Shown: positions 7,853 to 17,189, numbered from the stretch's first letter. The stretch is DNA of 64,000 bases from Mucilaginibacter sp. (GCF_028288185.1 NZ_JAQBOF010000008.1:310001-374000), one strand, 5' to 3'. The notes: a model not told the origin generated them from the letters alone. Numbers and translations: made by a program.

Positions 7853-10153
7853 ATGTCAAAAAAGGCACATCAAAATGGTAGGAGAATAATCGCGCTAGCA
7901 ATCATTCTCTTGTCGTTTACAACTGTACCAGGTTGGGCTCAAACAAAAGCAAAACAGCCGACTACAGTCGTCAATAAAGAAAAGACAACCTTTCAAACAG
8001 GTGCGGCATGGAAAGCTACTACCGATTCAAGGGCTGATGTGGCTATTGTATACGGTGCCGGGGGCAGGCCGGGACAATTTGAGCAAAGGGTAAAATCATG
8101 GCGCGACCATGGGTACCAGGTAGCCTTTATGACCGGCATGGCATGGGGCGGTTACCAGGACTATTTTATGGGTAAATGGGACGGCAAGCCGCATTTTGAC
8201 GAAGGGCAGAAGATGATGAATGGCGATACCGTATGGCATGGCAAAAACACGCCCTACGTAGTGCCTACCATGAACTTTTTGAAATATTATAAAGAACAGG
8301 TAATCAAGAAAGTAATAGATGCAGGTGTTGATGCTATTTACCTGGAAGAACCTGAATTTTGGGCAAAATCGGGCTATAGCGAAGGTTTTAAACGTGAGTG
8401 GAAAGAGTATTATGGGTTCGATTGGAGACCCCAGCATGAGTCGGCAGAGAATACCTACCTGTCAAACAAATTAAAGTACTATTTATTCTATCGGGCGCTT
8501 AAAGAATCATTTACTTACGCTAAAGAGTACGGTAAAAGTAAAGGGATGACTGTGCGATGCTATGTGCCTACGCACTCGCTCATCAATTATTCGATGTGGC
8601 AAATTGTTAGTCCCGAAGCCAGTTTGGCATCATTGGATTGTGTAGATGGGTACATCGTTCAATCATGGACAGGTACTGCCCGCGAGCCTACTTATTTTAA
8701 CGGCATTGCCAAAGAACGATCATTTGAGACAGCCTTCCTTGAATATTGTTGTATGAAATCGATGACAGCCCCTACAGGCCGTAAACTTTTCTTCGAGAAC
8801 GACCCCGTAGAAGATACCCGCCGCGACTGGAGCGATTACAAAAAGAACTATCAAACCACTTTTACCGCCGAGTTGTTTTTCCCGGATGTGGATAATTATG
8901 AGGTAATGCCGTGGCCCGATCGCATATTCGATGGTAAGTATTTTACCAGCAGAACCAGTAATGAGCGGGCAGGTATGCCAAAGAGTTATTCGACCCAAAT
9001 GATGGTGATGATCAACTCATTAAATGATATCAAAACCTCAAAAAATAAAACATCAGGTACACAAGGTATTAGTGTGATGATGGGTAACTCCATGATGTTT
9101 CAACGCCTGCCAACACATGATGACGGCAAGGCCTGGGCCGATCCATATTATACCAGTTTTTACGAAACATCGGGCATGTTTAACCGTGTTCCGTCCAACA
9201 ATAAACTGATGGACCCGCAACTGTCAAACTTTTTTGGCGAGGCATTGCCATTCCTGAAAAGAGGGGTGCCGATGGATATTGTGCATATAGAAAATGTAGG
9301 GTATGCAAAGGCTCTGGCTGATACCAAAATCCTGCTGATGTCATACTCGAACATGAAGCCGTTGACCGAAGAACCACACGAGCACTTGGCTAAATGGGTG
9401 CGTAACGGTGGCATAATTGTTTACTCGGGGCGTGACGATGATGCTTTCCAATCTGTACAGGAATGGTGGAACAAAGGCAATAAAAAATATAAATGCCCGG
9501 CTGATGACCTGTTTGATAAATTAGGTATCGGCCAAAACCCCAAAGCAGGAACGTATACAGTAGGTAAAGGGAAGATCTGTATTATCCGCAGGGACCCTAA
9601 GGAATTTGTAATGGAAAGCGACAGAGATGACGAGCTGCGCGAAAAAGTAGAAACACTTTATCAACAAGCAACCGGGCAAAAAGTAGAATATAAGAACAGC
9701 CTTTATCTAAACCGCGGCCCCTACGAGATCATATCGGTTATGGACGAAAGTGTTAATGCTGATCCGTTTACGATAAAAGGAAAACTGATAGACCTGTTTG
9801 ACCCAACGTTGCCTGTCATCGCCCAAAAACAGGTTATGCCGGGCCAGCAAGGGTATCTATATAATATTGATAAAGTGCCTAACCCGCAAACACCGCAGGT
9901 ATTGACCACAGCAGCACGCGTATATGACGAGCAGGTAGAAAAAAACAGCTACTCGTTTATTGCAAAAAGCCCGTTGAATACCACTAACGCCATGCGGGTA
10001 TTACTGCCATCGCAACCAAAAAAGATAATAGTGACCGATGCCACGGGTAAAATTATCGCTGATGTTAAAACCTCATGGGATGCTATTGGAAAAACAAGTT
10101 TTTTAAGCTTTGATAATAGCCCTGATGGAATAAAAGTGAGATTGGAATGGTAG
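7853..10153 (+). CDS. Putative secreted glycoside hydrolase, unclassified TIM barrel plus C-terminal domains
   Basis: A 766-residue protein with a signal peptide (about 1-30, ending GWAQ). Residues 60-330 look like a TIM barrel: AIVYGAGGRPGQFEQRVKSW, then GVDAIYLEEPEFW, whose Glu pair sits at a strand end as in clan GH-A acid/base residues, and LFFENDPVEDTRRDW, a second acidic strand end. Residues 400-600 resemble a beta-galactosidase trimerisation or glutamine-amidotransferase-like domain (TKILLMSYSNMKPL, WVRNGGIIVYSGRDD), followed by a beta-rich tail. I cannot assign a GH family. It lies between GH76-like and GH92 genes, supporting a role in glycan breakdown. Confidence 0.6.
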   Translation: MSKKAHQNGRRIIALAIILLSFTTVPGWAQTKAKQPTTVVNKEKTTFQTGAAWKATTDSRADVAIVYGAGGRPGQFEQRVKSWRDHGYQVAFMTGMAWGGYQDYFMGKWDGKPHFDEGQKMMNGDTVWHGKNTPYVVPTMNFLKYYKEQVIKKVIDAGVDAIYLEEPEFWAKSGYSEGFKREWKEYYGFDWRPQHESAENTYLSNKLKYYLFYRALKESFTYAKEYGKSKGMTVRCYVPTHSLINYSMWQIVSPEASLASLDCVDGYIVQSWTGTAREPTYFNGIAKERSFETAFLEYCCMKSMTAPTGRKLFFENDPVEDTRRDWSDYKKNYQTTFTAELFFPDVDNYEVMPWPDRIFDGKYFTSRTSNERAGMPKSYSTQMMVMINSLNDIKTSKNKTSGTQGISVMMGNSMMFQRLPTHDDGKAWADPYYTSFYETSGMFNRVPSNNKLMDPQLSNFFGEALPFLKRGVPMDIVHIENVGYAKALADTKILLMSYSNMKPLTEEPHEHLAKWVRNGGIIVYSGRDDDAFQSVQEWWNKGNKKYKCPADDLFDKLGIGQNPKAGTYTVGKGKICIIRRDPKEFVMESDRDDELREKVETLYQQATGQKVEYKNSLYLNRGPYEIISVMDESVNADPFTIKGKLIDLFDPTLPVIAQKQVMPGQQGYLYNIDKVPNPQTPQVLTTAARVYDEQVEKNSYSFIAKSPLNTTNAMRVLLPSQPKKIIVTDATGKIIADVKTSWDAIGKTSFLSFDNSPDGIKVRLEW

Positions 10154-10203
10154 TTCAAAAATTTAAAACACGGTTGTCATATAAAACCGATAAACTAAAA
10201 ACG

Positions 10204-12405
10204 ATGAAGAAAAATATACTTTTTGTTGCGTTACTTTTGCTGACAGTTGTAGCATCGCAGGCTCAAGAATCGGCTGCGCCAAAACCGGTTACGGCCTATG
10301 TTAACCCATTGCTGGGTACCGCTACTTTATGGGACCCTAAGGACCTGGGTTTTGTACCGACCCACCGAAGCTGGGGTGCCGAAGTATTCCCCGGATCATC
10401 GGTACCAAATGCGATGGTGCAGTTAACCCCGGTAAGCCAGTTTCATAGTGGTTCTGGGTACCAGTATGAAGATACCGTGATCTATGGCTTTGCTCATACC
10501 AGTAAAGGGCACTGGAATTTGGCTAATATCCCATTAATGCCTGCAAGTGGAAACAATTTTACTGCCGATGATTATAAATCGGCCTTTAGCCATAAAAACG
10601 AATCAGCACATCCGGGCTATTACCAGGTTTATTTACCGCGTTACGGTGTAAATGCCGAGCTGACTTCAACCTTGCGCTGCGCGTTCCATAAATACACTTT
10701 TAAGGCGGGGGCAAGCAAAAGATTAATTGCCGATCTGGCTATGGCTAATGAAAGAATCCGTAACTGGGATATTAAAAAAGAAAGCGATAATATTTTTTCG
10801 GGTTTCCAACAAGGCGGCGAAAAGATGTATTTCTACGCGGTATCTAACCAAAAAATAACAACAATAGATACGTTAACTTCGGCTACCAATCCTATGGGTA
10901 GGCCTGCCGGAGCACGCCAAAAAAATCTGGCACCGGCAGGCCCTAAAAAAACACCTGTGTTGAGTTTTGCCAATAGTGCCAACCCACTTCTTGAGTTACG
11001 CATAGGTTTTTCATACGTAAGCGTAAAAAATGCTAAAGAAAACCTGGAGAAAGAAATGCTGGGCAAGAGCTTTACGCAAGTAAGGCAGGAAGCCAACCAA
11101 ACCTGGATGAACCTACTGGGCAAGATCCAGGTTACAGGTGGAACTGATAAACAAAAAGGCCTGTTCTATTCTTGTTTGTATCGCTCATTCTTATGGCCTG
11201 CATTGCGAAGCGATGCCAATGGCGATTTTACCGATGCAGCCGGTAATGTACAGAATAAAGGCTTTAGCTATTATACCGATCCATCAATATGGGATGATTA
11301 CCGTAATAAAGATGTATTGTTAGGCTTGCTATCACCTAAAGTAATGAATGACGTTATCCAGTCGTTAGTTGATAAAGGGAAGATAAGCGGTTTTATGCCA
11401 ACATTCTTCCATGGCGATCACGCATCTGCTATTGTAACCGGATCGTATTTGCGAGGCTTAAAAGGTTTTGATGTAAAAGGTGCTTATGATTTGATGTTAA
11501 AAAATGCCACAGTTGAAGGTACCCGTAAATATGTGGATGAATACAATACCAAAGGATATATATCCGAGGCTGAAGTAGAGCACCCGGTTGTTAACACGGT
11601 AAGAAAGGCAGCGGTGACCAAAACGCTTGAGTATGCTTATGATGATTACGCAACTGCACAATTAGCCAAACAACTGGGCGACATGGATAATTATAATATG
11701 CTGATGAAGCGTACAAGTAATTATAAAAATGTTTTTAATCCAGCTACCGGATTTATGCAAGGACGTTTGGCTGATGGCAGTTGGGTTAAGAATTTTGACC
11801 CCAACTATGTTTATTACGAATACATGTACCGCGAAAGCAACGCCTGGCAGCAAACTTTCTTTGCTCCTCAGGACCCTCACGGCTTAATATCATTGTTCGG
11901 CAGCAAAGCCGCCGCCGAGAAGAAACTGGATGATATGTTTACTACGCCGTATGATGGCCATGAAGCAGATAACATGTCGGGTTTTATAGGTAATTATTGC
12001 CAGGGTAACCAGCCTGATCATAGCACTATATTCTACTATTATTTTGTAGACAAGCAACCAAAGGCACAGGTGCTGTTAGATAGTGTGATGAATCATTATT
12101 ATGATATGGGCAAAGATAAACTGGCTTACGCGGGTATGGATGATGCCGGCGAAATGTCTGCCTGGTTTGTATTTAACGCTATGGGCATTTACACGTTCTC
12201 GCCTGCTGACCCTAAATACATAGTTTCTGTACCGCTGTTTGCCAAAGTTACTTTAAACCTGGGCGACAGAACAGCAACCATCCTCAGAAAAAATCATGGT
12301 AAAAAAATAACCGGCATTACAATCGGCGATAAAAAGATAAAAGATTATTTTGTTGATGATGCCGATTTGAAAAAGGGAAAAACGTTAGTTATAACTACTC
12401 AATAA
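10204..12405 (+). CDS. GH92 family alpha-mannosidase-like protein, divergent
   Basis: I start at ATG 10204 (733 residues), because it gives a clean signal peptide (MKKNILFVALLLL..AQ); an in-frame GTG at 10147 would put 19 polar residues before it and overlap the upstream gene. GH92 hallmarks: VNPLLGT at the N-terminus, RSWGAEVFPGSSVPNAMVQL, SIWDDYRNKDVL, a Glu in RESNAWQQ, and DDAGEMSAWFVFNAMG. GH92 enzymes are Ca-dependent exo-alpha-mannosidases. The normally strict HGNEPSHH motif reads QGNQPDHS here (600-607) and Gln in GQMSAW is Glu, so substrate or activity may differ. The start is 50 bases after the preceding gene. Confidence 0.85.
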   Translation: MKKNILFVALLLLTVVASQAQESAAPKPVTAYVNPLLGTATLWDPKDLGFVPTHRSWGAEVFPGSSVPNAMVQLTPVSQFHSGSGYQYEDTVIYGFAHTSKGHWNLANIPLMPASGNNFTADDYKSAFSHKNESAHPGYYQVYLPRYGVNAELTSTLRCAFHKYTFKAGASKRLIADLAMANERIRNWDIKKESDNIFSGFQQGGEKMYFYAVSNQKITTIDTLTSATNPMGRPAGARQKNLAPAGPKKTPVLSFANSANPLLELRIGFSYVSVKNAKENLEKEMLGKSFTQVRQEANQTWMNLLGKIQVTGGTDKQKGLFYSCLYRSFLWPALRSDANGDFTDAAGNVQNKGFSYYTDPSIWDDYRNKDVLLGLLSPKVMNDVIQSLVDKGKISGFMPTFFHGDHASAIVTGSYLRGLKGFDVKGAYDLMLKNATVEGTRKYVDEYNTKGYISEAEVEHPVVNTVRKAAVTKTLEYAYDDYATAQLAKQLGDMDNYNMLMKRTSNYKNVFNPATGFMQGRLADGSWVKNFDPNYVYYEYMYRESNAWQQTFFAPQDPHGLISLFGSKAAAEKKLDDMFTTPYDGHEADNMSGFIGNYCQGNQPDHSTIFYYYFVDKQPKAQVLLDSVMNHYYDMGKDKLAYAGMDDAGEMSAWFVFNAMGIYTFSPADPKYIVSVPLFAKVTLNLGDRTATILRKNHGKKITGITIGDKKIKDYFVDDADLKKGKTLVITTQ

Positions 12406-12472
12406 CCAATTACTAAGCAGGCATGCTAATATAATTTATAACCCGCCTGTTTACATTTTACTTAGCTTAATT

Positions 12473-12494
12473 GGTATCGATTGCATAGATTTTA
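12473..12494 (+). promoter_or_regulatory. LacI-type operator-like site upstream of the GH28 gene
   Basis: The segment contains CGATTGCATAGATTTTA (12478-12494), which recurs with one change at 15449-15465 upstream of the transporter gene; the five bases before it are also alike (GGTAT and GGCAA). Its core ATCGATTGCATA equals the right half of the perfect palindrome at 36125-36142. It lies about 80 bases before the GH28 start. The LacI-type regulator at 14327-15337 is the obvious candidate to bind it. Confidence 0.5.
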
Positions 12495-12575
12495 ATTAGG
12501 CATAAAGTATTTATATAATTATAAAGTACTAATATAGCCACAGTTAAGTAAACCAATTTAATAGACCAATTATTT

Positions 12576-14096
12576 ATGACCACACTATATCGCGCACTTA
12601 CGGGCACATTTATCCTGCTTTTTTCAATTGTTGACCTTTCATCGGCACAGGCCCCGGTTTACAACGTAAAAAAATATGGAGCCAAAGGCGATGGTAAGAA
12701 CATCGACACCAAAGCCATTGATAAAGCAATTGACGCGGCTAGCGCGGCGGGTGGCGGCACGGTATATTTCCCTGCCGGCGATTATTTATCTGTAACTATA
12801 CACCTTAAAAGCAATGTTGCTTTGTATATTGATCAGGGCGCTACTATAGTTGCAGCCGCTATGAGTGAGGGACAATATGACCTGCCCGAAAAAGGCGAGA
12901 ACGAGGTTTACCAGGATTACGGCCACAGCCATTTCCATAACAGCCTAATACTTGGTGAGAATTTGCATGATATTTCCATATTGGGTCCGGGCCGTATTTG
13001 GGGCAAAGGATTAATAAAGGACGATAAAAAGGATTTGAATAATGGCTCGGGCAATAAATCTATCTGCCTTAAATTATGCCGTAACGTAATATTTAAAGAC
13101 TTTACCATTGCGCATGGGGGCTGGTTTTGTTTTTTGTTGACTGCTGTTGATAATACCACTATCGATAACATTAAAATGGATACTAACCGCGACGGTATTG
13201 ACCTGATATCAAGCAAGAATGTACATATTTCTAATTGTAGTGTTAATTCGCCAGGCGATGATGGTATTGTGTTGAAATGCGATTTCGCTTTAAACTATCC
13301 CCGCGCTTTAGAAAATGTTACCATTACCAATTGCCAGGTTTCGGGCTATAACGAGGGGACCCTTTTAGACGGTACTTTTGTAAAGGGCGGTAAATCGCCA
13401 ACAGGCCGCATCAAACTGGGCACAGAATCAAACGGTGGGTTTAAAAACATCACCATAACCAATTGCACTTTTGATTATTGCCGTGGCCTTTGTTTAGAAA
13501 CTGTTGACGGTGCCGCCCTGGAGGATATTACCATCAGCAATATTACCATGCGCGACATCCCCAATGCGCCTATATTTATACGCCTGGGCGCACGCCAGCG
13601 TGGCCCAGAAGGTTTCCAATACAGCCAGCTACATAGGGTGATATTGAGCAATATTGTTGCTTATAATGTTTCTGCCAAACAAGGCGCAATTATCAGCGGG
13701 ATACCCGGTCATGATATTGAGGACCTGACATTAAATAACATTCGCATTTATTTTAAAGGTGGTGGTACCAAAGAGCAGGCTGCCAACGAAGTTCCCGCGT
13801 TAATAAAAAGCTATCCGGAGCCCGACCAATTTGGCACCACACCAGCTTACGGTTTCTTTATCCGTAATGTAAAAGATCTAAAAATGAGCGATGTTGAGGT
13901 TAGTTATATGAAGGAGGACCTACGCCCGGCCTTCGTTTTAGATAATGTAGATGGAGTAGACTTTCAACATATCCGTGCTCAAAAAGCAGACGGTGCATCT
14001 ATATTTATGCTGAATAAAGTGAAGAACTTTAAAGTGTTCAATAGCGATCAACTACCCAACACCAAACTGGCCGAAGCTGATAAAAAACAGTTGTAA
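12576..14096 (+). CDS. GH28 family polygalacturonase-like glycosidase
   Basis: A 506-residue protein with signal peptide (about 1-25, ending SSAQ), then YNVKKYGAKGDGKNIDTKAIDKAI, the entry motif of secreted right-handed beta-helix GH28 enzymes. Active-site segments are TNRDGIDL, SPGDDGIVLK (the paired catalytic Asp residues) and RIKLGTESNGGFKNI; the classical GHG is replaced by NGG, as in many Bacteroidota homologues. GH28 members hydrolyse galacturonan, xylogalacturonan or rhamnogalacturonan linkages by inversion. It has its own upstream operator-like site and converges on the LacI gene across a palindromic repeat cluster. Confidence 0.87.
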   Translation: MTTLYRALTGTFILLFSIVDLSSAQAPVYNVKKYGAKGDGKNIDTKAIDKAIDAASAAGGGTVYFPAGDYLSVTIHLKSNVALYIDQGATIVAAAMSEGQYDLPEKGENEVYQDYGHSHFHNSLILGENLHDISILGPGRIWGKGLIKDDKKDLNNGSGNKSICLKLCRNVIFKDFTIAHGGWFCFLLTAVDNTTIDNIKMDTNRDGIDLISSKNVHISNCSVNSPGDDGIVLKCDFALNYPRALENVTITNCQVSGYNEGTLLDGTFVKGGKSPTGRIKLGTESNGGFKNITITNCTFDYCRGLCLETVDGAALEDITISNITMRDIPNAPIFIRLGARQRGPEGFQYSQLHRVILSNIVAYNVSAKQGAIISGIPGHDIEDLTLNNIRIYFKGGGTKEQAANEVPALIKSYPEPDQFGTTPAYGFFIRNVKDLKMSDVEVSYMKEDLRPAFVLDNVDGVDFQHIRAQKADGASIFMLNKVKNFKVFNSDQLPNTKLAEADKKQL

Positions 14097-14127
14097 AAGT
14101 TAAATACAAACACATTAAAATAGTATC

Positions 14128-14280
14128 AAAGGAGGCTCCTATGGAGCTCTGGCGCGTTGTTTGTGTTTGCTATAAACACGAGGCTCCTATGAAGCCCTGT
14201 TGTAACCATTAGCTCCATAGGAGCTACCTGTTTATAGAAACAACACATCCAAAAATGAAGGCTCCATAGGAGCCGCCTTT
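14128..14280. repeat. Compound palindromic repeat cluster (REP/BIME-like)
   Basis: Four short palindromes of the GGCTCC(T/A)AT(A/G)GAGCC type lie at 14135-14147, 14182-14196, 14211-14225 and 14260-14274. The outer ones belong to 20-bp terminal inverted arms (14128-14147 and 14261-14280) that pair with one mismatch. The cluster fills the gap between the convergent GH28 and LacI genes and may also end both transcripts. The arrangement is that of REP-type elements; no REP transposase is in the window. Confidence 0.8.
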
Positions 14281-14326
14281 AATAACATTGGTTGTAAAAA
14301 ATAAATTTTTTAATGCGTTTGATCTG

Positions 14327-15337
14327 TTACTTGATCAGATGTAGTTCTGTATCCAGGACTCTTGTTTCAAATTCTGTGATGGGGTATTTGCTTTCGATTA
14401 ATCTCAATAACATTTCGACTGCGATCTGACCCATTTCGAAAGATTTTTGTTTTACATAGGATAGCGAGGGGTGTAAAAGATCTACCACGTCCGAGTTGGA
14501 GAAACCGGCAATAGCTATTTCTTTTGGATCGAAGTTTAGGTTTTTTAAAGCTCTTATGCAGGATATACTGATACGATCACTGCTGATAAATATCGCATCG
14601 GGTTTATTTGGCGTGGCTAACAGGTCTTTAACCGCGTCTTCAACTTCCTGGTAATCATTGCCGCCTTTGCTGCAATTTCTTATCAATTCGGCCCTGAAAG
14701 GGATGTGGTAATCAGCCAACGCTTTCATGTAGCCTGATAGTCGCTCATTGGTGATAGATAGCTGGGGAGCGTTTGATAGCAGCGCTATTTTTTTACGTCC
14801 AGATTTGATAAGGGACTCAGTGGCTTTATACGCACCGCTAAAATTATCAGACGTTACCTTAAACGTTTCAATCTCATCAATGATCCTGTCGAAAAAAACT
14901 ATTGGCAACCCATCATTATGCAGTTGTTTTAAAAAGCCATAATCAGATGTGCCTGCCGACATGGATATCAACAACCCATCAACCGAGCGTTGCGCCAGGT
15001 GATTAACGTTGATCAATTCTCTTTCGGACGAATCATGTGTTTGCGTGATGATGGTATGATAACCCCGCTCGTAAGCAATAGATTCAATACCTGCAATCGC
15101 CTGCGAAAAAAAACTATTAGCCAATTTAGGTACTACTATGCCTATTGAATAGCTGCGCCGGTTTTTAAGGCTTAATGCAATTGGGTTTGATTGGTAGTTA
15201 ACCTTTTTTGCATACTCCATAACAACCTTTTTGGTGGCAGTACTAATTTCATAACCATCACGCAAAGCTCTTGACACGGTTGAAGGTGACAGTTTCAATG
15301 CAAGTGCGATATCTTTTATGGTAGCAGGCTTATACAT
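14327..15337 (-). CDS. LacI/GalR family transcriptional regulator
   Basis: A 336-residue protein. Residues 5-27 form the LacI helix-turn-helix (TIKDIALALKLSPSTVSRAL) with the hinge helix region NPIALSLKNRRSYSIGIVVP, followed by a periplasmic-binding-protein-like effector domain (RSVDGLLISMS, LPIVFFDRI, GRKKIALLSN, PDAIFISSDRISI, IAGFSNSDVVDLLHPSLSYV). It is divergent from the FucP-type transporter gene with 285 bases between, and convergent with GH28. By family it is likely to repress, or regulate in response to, a sugar or sugar acid from the catabolic operon; operator-like sites occur at 12473 and 15444. Confidence 0.93.
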   Translation of the reverse strand: MYKPATIKDIALALKLSPSTVSRALRDGYEISTATKKVVMEYAKKVNYQSNPIALSLKNRRSYSIGIVVPKLANSFFSQAIAGIESIAYERGYHTIITQTHDSSERELINVNHLAQRSVDGLLISMSAGTSDYGFLKQLHNDGLPIVFFDRIIDEIETFKVTSDNFSGAYKATESLIKSGRKKIALLSNAPQLSITNERLSGYMKALADYHIPFRAELIRNCSKGGNDYQEVEDAVKDLLATPNKPDAIFISSDRISISCIRALKNLNFDPKEIAIAGFSNSDVVDLLHPSLSYVKQKSFEMGQIAVEMLLRLIESKYPITEFETRVLDTELHLIK

Positions 15338-15443
15338 TATTAGATTAATGGGGCAATTAAATTAACCAAAACAAACTCCTGGTTTATAGAAGTCAGCCAA
15401 AAATACGGTTTATTAAAAGCACTTCAATTTTAAAATTGCAACC

Positions 15444-15465
15444 GGCAACGATTGCGTAGATTTTA
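15444..15465 (+). promoter_or_regulatory. LacI-type operator-like site in the LacI/fucP intergenic region
   Basis: CGATTGCGTAGATTTTA at 15449-15465 matches 16 of 17 bases with the site at 12478-12494. The local symmetric core is GCAA-CGA-TTGC (15445-15455). It lies 107 bases from the LacI start and about 160 from the transporter start, a position that could control both divergent genes. Confidence 0.55.
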
Positions 15466-15622
15466 CTTGAAAAATGTCCGGTTATCAACTATAAATTGGC
15501 TAATTATTGATACAATTGGCCTGCCCATGCCAATATTGTTTAATAATTTGACGATAAAACATTACTTTGCAATTGCTTTATATGCTTTCTTTGTTATAAC
15601 CATTTATAAACTAAACTTAATT

Positions 15623-16849
15623 ATGCAGAAAAATAAATACCTGATACCACTGGTATTAGTAACCTCGTTGTTTTTTTTGTGGGGATTTGCGTACGGGTTA
15701 CTTGATGTACTCAACAAACATTTCCAGGAAACGCTAAACATTACTAAAAGCAGGTCAACCTTGTTGCAAGGAGCATACTTTGGCGCGTATTTTTTAATAG
15801 CCCTACCAGCCGGTATTTTCATGAATAAATATGGGTACAAAAAAGGCATTATTATGGGCTTGTTACTTTATGCAGCAGGTGCATTTTTATTTTATCCTGC
15901 CGCACAACAATCAAGTTTTAATTTTTTCCTTATTGCGTTGTTTATCCTTGCATCCGGTCTAACTTGTTTAGAAACGGCTGCAAACCCATACGTTACTGTT
16001 TTAGGTAGTCCTGAAACATCCGAAACCAGGTTAAATCTTTCGCAATGCTTTAATGGCGTTGGCTCTTTTTTAGGCCCTATAATAGCAGCATATTTGTTTT
16101 TTGGTGGTGAAAAAGGAAGTAGTAATCTTGATTCGGTTAAAATGATCTATATTATTATTGGTATAGTAGTATTGATCATTGCCGCGCTATTTATACGTAC
16201 TCCTTTACCCGAAATTAAAGAAGACGAAATAGTTTCGTCAACAGAACAAATTAAAAAACCATTATTTAACCATAGTAATTTTACCAATGGTGTTATAGCG
16301 CAATTTTTTTATGTAGCAGCGCAAGTTGGTATTGCAGCACTATTTATTAATTATTGCACCGAAGCAGGTATAGGTATAAGCAATGCCAAGGCTGCCGGTT
16401 TACTTTCGGCTGGTTTAATATTATTTACAGCAGGGCGCTTTGTTGGTACTGCTTTAATGCGGGTGGTTGCACCTAATAAATTACTAACCATATATGCGGT
16501 TATTAACGTTTTATTGTGTGTATTGGTTATAGCTAATAAAGAATGGTTATCTGTTTACGCATTATTAGGAGTTTTCTTTTTCGAATCGATCATGTTCCCA
16601 ACAATTTTTGCATTAGGTGTAAAAGATTTAGGTCACCATACAAAAAAAGGCTCATCATTTATTATTATGTCGATAGTTGGCGGTGCATTAATGCCCTATG
16701 CAATGGGTTTATTGGCCGAGAAATATTCGACAGCTACATCTTATAGCGTACCATTGATTTGCTTTATAGTTGTAGCCTGGTACGGTTGGAAAGGCTATCT
16801 TGTTAAGGGTGGCGATAACTCTTCAGTAAAAGTTGAATTTAAACACTAA
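15623..16849 (+). CDS. fucP: FucP-type sugar:H+ symporter (MFS)
   Basis: I start at ATG 15623 (408 residues); the frame stays open to 15452 but the extra N-terminus has an unlikely sequence and would enter the operator region. The protein is highly hydrophobic with about 12 membrane helices. Family signatures are SLFFLWGFAYGLLDVLNKHFQ in helix 1, GAYFGAYFLIALPAG in helix 2, and LETAANPYVTVLG followed by LNLSQCFNGVGSFLGP. FucP homologues import L-fucose, and related permeases other monosaccharides, with a proton. It heads the catabolic operon; the mutarotase ATG follows its stop by one base. Confidence 0.9.
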   Translation: MQKNKYLIPLVLVTSLFFLWGFAYGLLDVLNKHFQETLNITKSRSTLLQGAYFGAYFLIALPAGIFMNKYGYKKGIIMGLLLYAAGAFLFYPAAQQSSFNFFLIALFILASGLTCLETAANPYVTVLGSPETSETRLNLSQCFNGVGSFLGPIIAAYLFFGGEKGSSNLDSVKMIYIIIGIVVLIIAALFIRTPLPEIKEDEIVSSTEQIKKPLFNHSNFTNGVIAQFFYVAAQVGIAALFINYCTEAGIGISNAKAAGLLSAGLILFTAGRFVGTALMRVVAPNKLLTIYAVINVLLCVLVIANKEWLSVYALLGVFFFESIMFPTIFALGVKDLGHHTKKGSSFIIMSIVGGALMPYAMGLLAEKYSTATSYSVPLICFIVVAWYGWKGYLVKGGDNSSVKVEFKH

Positions 16850-16850
16850 T

Positions 16851-17180
16851 ATGGCCAGGTATTGTTTAGCGCTTGATTTGAAAGACGACCCGCAATTAAT
16901 TGCCGAATACGAAAAATATCATGAGTCGATTTGGCCCGAGATACAGGAGAGTATTACCTGCAGTGGTATCACCGGGCTGGAAATATACCGGTGCTTTAAC
17001 CGTTTGTTTATGATAATGGAAACGGATGCTAGTTTCAGCTTTGATAAAAAAGGTGCGGCAGATGCGGCCAATCCAAAAGTACAAGAGTGGGAAGACCTGA
17101 TGTGGAAATACCAACAGGCGCTACCCGGCGCTAAACCCGGCGAGAAATGGGTGTTAATGAATAAAATTTTTGATCTGTAA
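16851..17180 (+). CDS. L-rhamnose/L-fucose mutarotase family protein
   Basis: A 109-residue protein beginning MARYCLALDLKDDP at ATG 16851, one base after the transporter stop; the in-frame ATG at 16833 lies inside the transporter gene and is not needed. The fold is a dimeric alpha/beta ferredoxin-like barrel of the RhaM type: EYEKYHESIWPEI, SGITGLEIYRCFNRLFMIMET and the C-terminal WEDLMWKYQQALP. These enzymes interconvert anomers of 6-deoxyhexoses so that the dehydrogenase receives its preferred form. Context supports use on the sugar imported by the upstream symporter. Confidence 0.88.
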   Translation: MARYCLALDLKDDPQLIAEYEKYHESIWPEIQESITCSGITGLEIYRCFNRLFMIMETDASFSFDKKGAADAANPKVQEWEDLMWKYQQALPGAKPGEKWVLMNKIFDL

Positions 17181-17189
17181 GTAAATATA

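Noticed and set aside
10147..10203. Upstream GTG start for the divergent GH92 gene
   Set aside because: It would overlap the preceding gene and put polar residues in front of a clear signal peptide.
12405..12465. Terminator after the divergent GH92 gene (GCAGGC ... GCCTG)
   Set aside because: The loop is more than 20 bases long and no T run follows; not convincing.
14128..14280. CRISPR array
   Set aside because: Units are palindromes of variable spacing in both orientations, without uniform spacers, and no cas genes are present.
15452..15622. N-terminal extension of the FucP-type transporter
   Set aside because: Starts inside the operator-like sequence; ATG 15623 gives the normal family N-terminus.
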